From: Chromohalobacter moromii
GTDB taxonomy: Bacteria; Pseudomonadota; Gammaproteobacteria; Pseudomonadales; Halomonadaceae
NCBI RefSeq assembly: GCF_023091865.1
Contig: NZ_JAHXDI010000001.1
Span: 1,302,001 to 1,366,000, forward strand
Length of the DNA: 64,000 nucleotides
Direction of reading: 5' to 3'
Shown here: positions 58,069 through 64,000 of the stretch, one piece after another
Numbering within the stretch: the stretch's first letter is position 1
Layout: each line of letters opens with the position of its first letter
The notes under the pieces: generated by a model
Told to the model about the DNA's origin: nothing
The model's database searches: none
What the model saw: the letters and a program-made list of their open reading frames with translations, nothing else
Position numbers and translations under genes: made by a program

Positions 58069-58530
58069 ATGGCCTCGCTTTCTTTATTTCTTTCCATCCT
58101 GATTTCTGCGGTGGCGTTGACGGCTGCTTTCACCATGCTGGTTTATCGCTGGATGGGGCGGCGTGCCTCGTCTTCTAAGCCACGCGGGAAGTCACGTGAC
58201 AAGAATGCTGCGTCCAAGCGTTCCAATGCCGCCTCACGCAAAGGGTCTTCTCGGGCCAGCGCCAAGACGCAGAAGTCGTCTCCCTCCCGGCCTCGATTGT
58301 CGTTCCTGCGCTTGCCGACGTGGCTGCGTGCCAGCCTGCCGTTGGGCATGATGCTGACGTTGATTGCGGCCGTGGGGCAGTTGGCGTTGCAGGGCATGCA
58401 CAATGCGCATCAGGTGGCTGCGAACGATCCGCGCTTGCCGTCGCTGGAAAACGTGCTCGACGGTATTTCATTGCTTGCCTTGATGCTCTTGTTCGTGGGT
58501 ATCGTCGCCTGGCTTGCGCCTCGTCAATGA
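58069..58530 (+). CDS. Small membrane protein of unknown function
   Basis: 153 residues, not recognised. An N-terminal membrane segment (LSLFLSILISAVALTAAFTM), a very basic, Ser-rich linker of about 60 residues with many Lys/Arg (for example SKPRGKSRDKNAASKRSNAA), then two further membrane segments near LGMMLTLIAAVGQLAL and ISLLALMLLFVGIVAWLA. The charged linker would lie in the cytoplasm. Base use is like the neighbours. Read in the same direction as the UDP-sugar genes that follow; no functional link is evident. Confidence 0.6.
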   Translation: MASLSLFLSILISAVALTAAFTMLVYRWMGRRASSSKPRGKSRDKNAASKRSNAASRKGSSRASAKTQKSSPSRPRLSFLRLPTWLRASLPLGMMLTLIAAVGQLALQGMHNAHQVAANDPRLPSLENVLDGISLLALMLLFVGIVAWLAPRQ

Positions 58531-58605
58531 AGCGCGATGCATGGATCGGCGCGCCCCAAGCGCCATGCTATAGTGCGCGCCATCACAGGAGAGACCGGTA
58601 ACCCC

Positions 58606-59607
58606 ATGAATATTCTGATTACGGGCATGGCCGGGTTCATCGGTCATGCCGTGGCCAAGCGCCTGGCGGCCGATGGCCACACCATCGTCGGCATCGACAA
58701 TCTAAACGATTACTACGACGTGGCGCTCAAGCAGGCGCGCCTCGACGATCTGGCCGCGTATCCCAATGTGCGCTTCGAGTGCATCGATCTTGCCGATCAG
58801 GCGGCCATGCAAGCGCTCTTCGCCGGTGAGCGCTTCGAGCGAGTGATTCATCTCGCCGCGCAGGCCGGCGTGCGCTACTCGCTCGACAACCCGCATGTCT
58901 ACGCGCAGGCCAATCTCGTCGGCCACCTCAACGTGCTGGAAGGCTGCCGCCATCAGCAAGTGCCGCATCTGATCTATGCCTCGTCGAGCTCGGTATACGG
59001 ACAGAATGCGCATGTGCCGTTCTCGACCGCCGACGCCGTGGATCACCCCATCAGCCTCTACGCCGCGACCAAGAAGTCCAATGAGCTGATGACGCACAGC
59101 TACGCCCACTTGTACGGCATTCCCTCCACGGGGCTTCGCTTCTTCACCGTTTATGGTCCGTGGGGACGCCCGGACATGGCGATGTTCAAGTTTACTCGGG
59201 CGATTCTTGCCGGCGAACCGCTGCCGATCTTCAACCACGGCGATCTATCGCGGGATTTCACCTATATCGACGATATCGTCGAGGGCGTGGTCCGCATTCA
59301 GGACGTAATTCCCCAGGCCGATACCGAACGGCAAGCGACGGCGCCGGATCAAAGTACCGCGCCGTTCGCACTCTATAATATTGGCCATGGGAGCCCCGTG
59401 GCATTGATGGATTTCGTGCGCGCCCTGGAGCGCGTGACCGGGCGCACCGCGCAATGCGATTATCAACCCATGCAGCCGGGTGACGTGCCGCGTACCTGGG
59501 CGGATACCGAGGCCCTTTTCGACGCGGTCGATTACCGTCCGACGGTCGGCGTCGAGGAAGGCGTGGCACGCTTCGTCGACTGGTATCGCGCGTTCTATCA
59601 CGTTTGA
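58606..59607 (+). CDS. UDP-glucuronate 4-epimerase (NAD-dependent epimerase)
   Basis: 333 residues, extended SDR. MNILITGMAGFIGHAVAKRL has the GxxGxxG motif, HLAAQAGVRYSLDNPHVYAQ and YASSSSVYGQNAHVPF carry the Ser/Thr region and SLYAATKKSNELM the Tyr-x3-Lys; DRP-like FTVYGPWGRPDMAMFKFT and HGDLSRDFTYIDDI are typical of GlcA 4-epimerases (LspL, Cap1J). It converts UDP-GlcA to UDP-GalA. AGGAGAGACC precedes ATG 58606. The UDP-glucose dehydrogenase that makes its substrate follows 63 bases later. Confidence 0.88.
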   Translation: MNILITGMAGFIGHAVAKRLAADGHTIVGIDNLNDYYDVALKQARLDDLAAYPNVRFECIDLADQAAMQALFAGERFERVIHLAAQAGVRYSLDNPHVYAQANLVGHLNVLEGCRHQQVPHLIYASSSSVYGQNAHVPFSTADAVDHPISLYAATKKSNELMTHSYAHLYGIPSTGLRFFTVYGPWGRPDMAMFKFTRAILAGEPLPIFNHGDLSRDFTYIDDIVEGVVRIQDVIPQADTERQATAPDQSTAPFALYNIGHGSPVALMDFVRALERVTGRTAQCDYQPMQPGDVPRTWADTEALFDAVDYRPTVGVEEGVARFVDWYRAFYHV

Positions 59608-59670
59608 TGCCCACTCGGGCTTGACGCCCACGCTTTTTTTGATGACATGACACGTAAAGGACAACACACG

Positions 59671-61011
59671 ATGAAGATCAGTATCTTCGGCACGGGATAC
59701 GTGGGCCTGGTCACCGGAACCTGCCTGGCGGACGTGGGGCACGAGGTCATGTGCATGGACGTCGATGCCGACAAGATCGCGCGCCTCGAACGCGGCGAGA
59801 TCCCCATCTACGAGCCGGGACTCGACGCCATGGTGCGTCGCAATGTCGAGGAAGGACGCCTGCGTTTCACCACCGATGTGGCGTTCGCCGTCGATTTCGC
59901 ACCGCTGCAGTTCATCGCCGTGGGTACGCCACCCGACGAAGACGGTAGTGCCGATCTGCAATATGTGCTGACCGTGGCGCGCAGCATCGGCCAATACATG
60001 CGCGACGACAAGGTCGTCGTCGACAAGTCGACCGTGCCAGTGGGGACGGCGGACAAGGTGCGCGGTGCCGTACAGGGCGAGCTCGACGCGCGGGGCGCTG
60101 CGCTCACCGTCGATGTCTGCTCCAACCCGGAATTCCTCAAGGAAGGCGCTGCCATCGAGGACTTCACCCATGGCGCGCGGATCATCGTCGGTACCGATGC
60201 CGAACGTGTACGCGATATCATGCGCGAGTGCTACGGTCCTTATAACCGCCACCATGAAAAGTTGATGTTCATGGATATCCGTAGCGCCGAGCTGACCAAG
60301 TACGCCGCCAACGCCATGCTGGCCACCAAGATCAGCTTCATGAACGAGATCGCCAATCTTGCCGAGCGCCTGGGTGCCGATATCGAGCAGATCCGTCGCG
60401 GCATCGGCAGCGACCCTCGCATCGGCTATCACTTCATCTATCCCGGTTGCGGTTATGGCGGTTCGTGCTTCCCCAAGGACGTACAGGCGTTGGCGAGAAC
60501 CGCCGGTGAGATCGGGTATCGCGCCGAACTGCTCGAGGCCGTGGAAGGTGTCAACCAGCGCCAGAAAGCCACGCTCTTCGCTAAGCTTTCCCAGGCCTTC
60601 GATGGTGATCTAACGGGCAAGACGGTCGCCGTGTGGGGACTGGCCTTCAAGCCGAATACCGACGATATGCGCGAAGCGCCCAGTCGTGCCTTGATGGAGT
60701 CGCTATGGGCGGCGGGGGCACGCGTTCAAGCTTTCGATCCGGAAGCCATGAACGAGTGCCGCCGGATTTACGGTCAGCGCGACGACCTCGCCCTTGTCGA
60801 GAATCGCGAGCAAGCCGTGGAAGGAGCCGACGCCTTGGTGATCTGCACCGAGTGGAAGACATTTCGTAGCATCGATTTCGGCTGGCTCAAAGAGACGCTG
60901 CGCATGCCGGTGGTGATCGATGGGCGTAATCTGTTCGACCCGCAGGCGGTCAAGCGCGCGGGCTTGCTTTACTTCGCCGTAGGTCGGGGAGACTCACTCC
61001 AGTCGGCGTGA
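59671..61011 (+). CDS. ugd: UDP-glucose 6-dehydrogenase
   Basis: 446 residues. [20 protein letters not shown] is the NAD site, [11 protein letters not shown] and [14 protein letters not shown] the central motifs, [20 protein letters not shown] the dimer helix and [16 protein letters not shown] contains the catalytic Cys; the C-terminal domain has [17 protein letters not shown]. It oxidises UDP-Glc twice to UDP-GlcA. Forms a pair with the epimerase before it and likely supplies UDP-GlcA and UDP-GalA to the surface polysaccharide. A terminator follows. Confidence 0.95.
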   Translation: MKISIFGTGYVGLVTGTCLADVGHEVMCMDVDADKIARLERGEIPIYEPGLDAMVRRNVEEGRLRFTTDVAFAVDFAPLQFIAVGTPPDEDGSADLQYVLTVARSIGQYMRDDKVVVDKSTVPVGTADKVRGAVQGELDARGAALTVDVCSNPEFLKEGAAIEDFTHGARIIVGTDAERVRDIMRECYGPYNRHHEKLMFMDIRSAELTKYAANAMLATKISFMNEIANLAERLGADIEQIRRGIGSDPRIGYHFIYPGCGYGGSCFPKDVQALARTAGEIGYRAELLEAVEGVNQRQKATLFAKLSQAFDGDLTGKTVAVWGLAFKPNTDDMREAPSRALMESLWAAGARVQAFDPEAMNECRRIYGQRDDLALVENREQAVEGADALVICTEWKTFRSIDFGWLKETLRMPVVIDGRNLFDPQAVKRAGLLYFAVGRGDSLQSA

Positions 61012-61047
61012 CCGGATCAGTGCAATATACGAGTCAGTGAGATATGC

Positions 61048-61074
61048 AAACGGCGCCTCTTGAGGCGCCGTTTT
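61048..61074 (+). terminator. Rho-independent terminator after ugd
   Basis: Stem CGGCGCCTC / GAGGCGCCG with flanking A-T pairs, TT loop and a TTTT tract, in the gap between ugd (+) and the convergent yeiH-like gene. Confidence 0.9.
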
Positions 61075-61085
61075 GCGTTGCGGAT

Positions 61086-62084
61086 TCAGCGCATGAGCCA
61101 AGGTGTTATCAACCCGCCGCCGATCAACAGGAGCACGAACATCATTAATGCCAGCAGGAAGGGTTTGATTCCCAGAGCGCGGAGTTTCTCTAATCGTGTT
61201 TCATATCCCAGTGCGGCCATGGCCATCGCTAGGGTGATTTGCCCGCTCGTCACGAGCCCCTGATGCAAGGGAGCGGGCAGAGCCACGATGCTATTGAGGA
61301 CTACCATGGCGAGAAAGCCGAAGGCGAACCAAGGAATGACGAGCGAACCTCGGGTTGCCGGGAATTCACCGTCGCGAACCTGACGGCGATGCCACCACTG
61401 CCCGATCACTAGCAGAAAGGGTACTAGTAGCATGACGCGTACCAGCTTGACGATCACTGCGTTGGTTAGCGCTTCGGGCCCGATTGCATCGCCGACGGCT
61501 ACCACCTGGGCGACTTCGTGTACGGTGGCGCCAATATAGATGCCAAATAGGCCCTCGTGCATCTGCGTAAGAGGGTAGATCAGCGGATAGACTAGAATCG
61601 ATAGCGAACCGAACAGTACGACGGTAGCCACCGCCATTGATGTAGCGGCGGGACGAGCACGAATCATGCTTTCGGTAGCCAGGATTGCGGCGGCTCCGCA
61701 GATCGCGCTACCGGCGCTTGTCAGTAAGGCGGTGTCGCGGTCGAGCTTTAGTATTTGCGTGCCGATCAGATAGCCAGTCACCAAAACGACGCTTACCACA
61801 AGGACATCAAGCGCGATGATGGCTGGCCCTAGCCCCACGATCTGCTGCAAGGTCAGTGAAAAGCCGAATAATACGATGCCGGCACGTAATAGATGGCGGG
61901 TAGCGAACTGGAGTCCTGGTGCCACGCCAGACAAGCGTCGCGCCAGGGGTAAATTACCTACCATCAGTCCTAGCAATAAGGTGAACACTAGCGGACTGAC
62001 ACCGCTCGAGGCGATGCCTGGCAATCTAGCCATGGCGAACCCGCCTAGCGTCAAAGCGATGCATACACTTAGCCCCTGCCACAT
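61086..62084 (-). CDS. yeiH: YeiH/UPF0324 family membrane protein
   Basis: 332 residues, about ten to eleven membrane segments. LVFTLLLGLMVGNL, RAGIVLFGFSLTLQQI, TSAGSAICGAAAILATESMI and IGATVHEVAQVVAVGDAIG are clear UPF0324 (YeiH, PSE-type transporter) motifs. Function is uncertain: family members have been linked to sulfate/sulfite or organic anion export. ATG 62084 follows AGAGGAAAC. Divergent from a YeiE-like LysR regulator, the same pairing as in enterobacteria. Confidence 0.88.
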   Translation of the reverse strand: MWQGLSVCIALTLGGFAMARLPGIASSGVSPLVFTLLLGLMVGNLPLARRLSGVAPGLQFATRHLLRAGIVLFGFSLTLQQIVGLGPAIIALDVLVVSVVLVTGYLIGTQILKLDRDTALLTSAGSAICGAAAILATESMIRARPAATSMAVATVVLFGSLSILVYPLIYPLTQMHEGLFGIYIGATVHEVAQVVAVGDAIGPEALTNAVIVKLVRVMLLVPFLLVIGQWWHRRQVRDGEFPATRGSLVIPWFAFGFLAMVVLNSIVALPAPLHQGLVTSGQITLAMAMAALGYETRLEKLRALGIKPFLLALMMFVLLLIGGGLITPWLMR

Positions 62085-62142
62085 GATGTTTCCTCTCGAA
62101 TGCCGATGAGGAGGACAGGGTAAGCGTGCATCGTGTAACCTA

Positions 62143-62162
62143 ATATCGAGTAATAACGATAT
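62143..62162. promoter_or_regulatory. Inverted repeat between yeiH- and yeiE-like genes
   Basis: ATATCG (62143-62148) and CGATAT (62157-62162), spaced by eight bases, in the 98-base divergent gap, 21 bases before the LysR start. A plausible LysR binding site. Confidence 0.5.
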
Positions 62163-62182
62163 GCCATTTAAGTAAATTCGAT

Positions 62183-63082
62183 ATGACATCCAAGGTAACG
62201 TTCCGCCAACTCGATGTATTTGTGAATGTGGCACGCGCTGGTTCTGTGAGTGCCGCCTCTCAGCGCCTGCATCTTTCACAGTCGGCGAGCAGTCAGGCAT
62301 TGAGCGATCTTGAGTACCAGCTTGACGTAGCGCTGTTCGAGCGTCTCGGGCGTCGTCTGGTGCTCAACGATGCCGGCCGGCGGTTATTACCACAGGCTGA
62401 GCAGTTGTTAGAAGGGTTAACGGTACTGGTGGAAACGGCGCGTGAGCCGCAAGGGGCATTACGCGGGCGTTTGCAAGTGTCGGCTAGTGCCACCGTGGGT
62501 ACTTATCTGTTGCCGCAGCTGGCGGGTAGCTTTAGCGAGTCTCATCCGGAGACGGACCTCCAACTACGGCTGCGTAATACGCAAGGCGTGATCGACGACT
62601 TATTGCAATACGACGCCGACCTCGGCCTGGTGGAAGGGCAGTGTACGGAACCGCGTCTGTCCAGTGAGTTCTGGTGTCGCGACGAGATGGTGATTGTCTG
62701 TGCGCCGACACAGCGTTTCGCTGCTCAGTCGCGGTTGTCGCCTGAGGATCTGCAGGCCGCCGAATGGATCTTGAGAGAGGGTGGTTCGGGGTCTCGCGCG
62801 ATCTTCGAAGCGGCGATTCGGCCTCATGTAGCGCGCTTGCGGGTACGCATGGAACTCGACCAACATGAGGCCATCAAGCAGGCCGTGCGGGCTGGCCTCG
62901 GCCTTGGTTGTTTGTCGAGGCTCAGTGTGGCGGGCGAACTCGAACGCGGCGAACTCGTCGCACTGGAGACTCCACTACATCTGGTCCGTGACTTCTCGTT
63001 ATTGTGGCATCCTGAGCGTTATCGCAGCCCGTTATGGCAGGCGTTCAAGGTATTTCTTCAGGACGCGAGCTCAATTGTGTAA
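62183..63082 (+). CDS. yeiE: LysR-family regulator, YeiE-like
   Basis: 299 residues. Winged helix VTFRQLDVFVNVARAGSVSA with LHLSQSASSQALSDLEYQLD, then the effector domain (VSASATVGTYLLPQLAGSF, LREGGSGSRAIFEAAI, LGLGCLSRLSVAGELERGEL). Layout and the GSGSR segment match YeiE/CysB-like regulators of inorganic sulfur and sulfite tolerance. Divergent from the yeiH-like gene, which it most likely controls. Confidence 0.87.
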   Translation: MTSKVTFRQLDVFVNVARAGSVSAASQRLHLSQSASSQALSDLEYQLDVALFERLGRRLVLNDAGRRLLPQAEQLLEGLTVLVETAREPQGALRGRLQVSASATVGTYLLPQLAGSFSESHPETDLQLRLRNTQGVIDDLLQYDADLGLVEGQCTEPRLSSEFWCRDEMVIVCAPTQRFAAQSRLSPEDLQAAEWILREGGSGSRAIFEAAIRPHVARLRVRMELDQHEAIKQAVRAGLGLGCLSRLSVAGELERGELVALETPLHLVRDFSLLWHPERYRSPLWQAFKVFLQDASSIV

Positions 63083-63091
63083 GGCGTATCG

Positions 63092-63868
63092 TTACTTCGC
63101 CAAGGCTTCGAACTGCGGCAGCACGGTCTCCTTGAGGAAGGGGCGGTAGTGCGCTTCGGTGACGGTGATGGGCGCGGCATCCATGCGGGCGATGGCGTCG
63201 GCCAGCGCCGTTTCGTCTTCAAGCGGGACCAAGAAAGCGGCGAGTTCTCCCGAGAGTATTTCGCGCGGACCGGAGGGACAGTCGACGCTGACCACGGGCG
63301 TTCCCAGCAGCAGCGATTCGATGAGCGCGCGTGGTAGCCCTTCGGCGTCCGAGGTCAGGATCAAGGCCTTGGCGTTGCGAATGAACGGGTAGGGGTTGGT
63401 TTGATAGCCCGGCAGGATAACGCGTTCGGCGAGTCCCATGTCTTCTATCATCGCGCGAAGATTGGCTTCTTCATCGCCCTTACCCTTGCCCAACAGGACC
63501 AGCGGGGTCGTCACGCCGCTGGTTTTATAGGCGCGCAGCAAGCGGTCATGGCGCTTGCGGGCTTCAAACGTGCCGACATTGATCAGGTACTCGCCGTCCG
63601 GCACTGGCGCCGATTCCTCGGCCATGCGCAGGAAGGGCTCTCGCTCGTAAGGATTGTAGATAGCGCGAATCTCGGCGGGTTGGAGGCCGATGACGTTGAG
63701 CAAGTTATCCTTGACGCCCTGTGAGACAGCGACGACGTTGCGTCCACTATAGAAGCGATGCACCTTGTTGAAGGCTTTGGTGCGCTGGGCCGGACTGCGC
63801 GCCATCGAATGCCGTGGAGTCGGCGTGGCCCTCAACCCCTTCAATCCGTTGGGGTCACTGCTGGCCAT
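63092..63868 (-). CDS. GT4-family glycosyltransferase, apparently missing its N-terminus
   Basis: Readable product of up to 258 residues. Recognisable GT4 sequence begins around RFYSGRNVVAVSQGVKDNLL (residue ~39) and runs through YLINVGTFEARKRHDRLL, VILPGYQTNPYPFI and SDAEGLPRALIESLLLGTPVVSVDCPSG (quoted part AEGLPRALIESLLLGTPVVS). The acceptor-side domain (about 110-120 residues) is lacking: upstream the frame closes at a TAA near 63930 and the + strand looks coding instead. I read this as a truncated copy, possibly broken by recombination. Confidence 0.7.
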   Translation of the reverse strand: MASSDPNGLKGLRATPTPRHSMARSPAQRTKAFNKVHRFYSGRNVVAVSQGVKDNLLNVIGLQPAEIRAIYNPYEREPFLRMAEESAPVPDGEYLINVGTFEARKRHDRLLRAYKTSGVTTPLVLLGKGKGDEEANLRAMIEDMGLAERVILPGYQTNPYPFIRNAKALILTSDAEGLPRALIESLLLGTPVVSVDCPSGPREILSGELAAFLVPLEDETALADAIARMDAAPITVTEAHYRPFLKETVLPQFEALAK

Positions 63869-64000
63869 GGAACATCTCGACCGGGGCGAGTCCGGTGCGG
63901 ATTACTTTCGCCGCCAGGAAGAAGAAGCACGCTTGGCGTTCCTGCAACGCGTCTGTGACGACGCCGTGGCCCTGATTCGTCACGGCTACTATCATCGCGA
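63753..64000 (+). CDS. 5' part of an unidentified protein, running off the window
   Basis: A + strand frame open from the TAG at 63750 to the end of the window, with GC-rich third positions. It encodes segments such as GVGVALNPFNPLGSLLAMEH and YFRRQEEEARLAFLQRVCDD, the latter an amphipathic charged helix. Candidate starts are GTG 63825 and ATG 63867. The first part overlaps the truncated glycosyltransferase on the other strand. I do not recognise the family. Confidence 0.4.

Noticed and set aside
59245-60432. A long minus-strand frame over the epimerase and ugd genes
   Set aside because: Crosses two genes with complete motif sets on the + strand and their intergenic gap.
1-64000. tRNA, rRNA, prophage or intact insertion sequence
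   Set aside because: No cloverleaf, rRNA segment, integrase, phage structural gene or transposase with terminal repeats could be recognised.

Overview
The window looks like chromosomal DNA of a high-GC gammaproteobacterium. Gene content (two TRAP transporters, a tripartite tricarboxylate transporter, extensive sugar-acid oxidation, a Wzc/Wzx-type polysaccharide locus) and protein style fit a halophilic Halomonadaceae member such as Halomonas or Chromohalobacter; this assignment is an inference, since no rRNA or species marker is present. I saw no rRNA, tRNA, CRISPR array, intact insertion sequence or prophage.

Region 1 (1-19235) is a surface-polysaccharide locus read entirely on the + strand and closed by a strong terminator. 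It holds the end of a Wzc-type tyrosine kinase, four GT4 glycosyltransferases, an EpsG-like polymerase candidate, an acyltransferase, a polysaccharide deacetylase, GalE, a Wzx-type flippase and an asparagine-synthase-like amidotransferase. It ends with a translationally coupled block: UbiA-type phosphoribosyltransferase, UPF0104 membrane protein, DprE1-like oxidase, DprE2-like reductase, HAD phosphatase and a multi-spanning membrane protein. That block matches the mycobacterial route from PRPP to polyprenyl-phospho-D-arabinofuranose and suggests arabinofuranose is put into a Gram-negative surface glycan. Base composition is mosaic, with AT-rich stretches at about 8600-13250 and 17690-19130.

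Region 2 (19370-26340) is signalling: a Cache-PAS-GGDEF diguanylate cyclase split by a frameshift, a DadA-like amino-acid oxidoreductase, an orphan Leu/Ile/Val-type binding protein and a chemoreceptor directly behind it.

Region 3 (26384-57822) is a sugar and sugar-acid catabolic island. It contains (a) an oxidative D-xylose/L-arabinose module (lactonase, sugar porter, xylose dehydrogenase, ROK repressor with a candidate operator); (b) an L-galactonate module (LgoD-, UxaA- and UxaB-like enzymes plus a TRAP transporter); (c) an L-fuconate module (fuconate dehydratase, SDR dehydrogenase, diketo-acid hydrolase, FAD-linked D-2-hydroxyacid dehydrogenase, second TRAP transporter, FCD regulator); and (d) an incompletely understood module with a GarD/UxaA-type dehydratase, a tandem-winged-helix regulator, a beta-hydroxyacid dehydrogenase, an Ldh2-type dehydrogenase, TctCBA, an iron alcohol dehydrogenase, a LysR regulator and an SDR. 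Related sequence motifs in the promoters hint at shared regulation within (b)/(c) and between the 46.7 kb promoter region and tctC.

Region 4 (58069-64000) holds a small membrane protein, the UDP-glucuronate 4-epimerase/UDP-glucose dehydrogenase pair supplying UDP-uronic acids, a YeiE/YeiH-like divergent pair, an apparently 5'-truncated glycosyltransferase and the start of an unidentified + strand reading frame that leaves the window.
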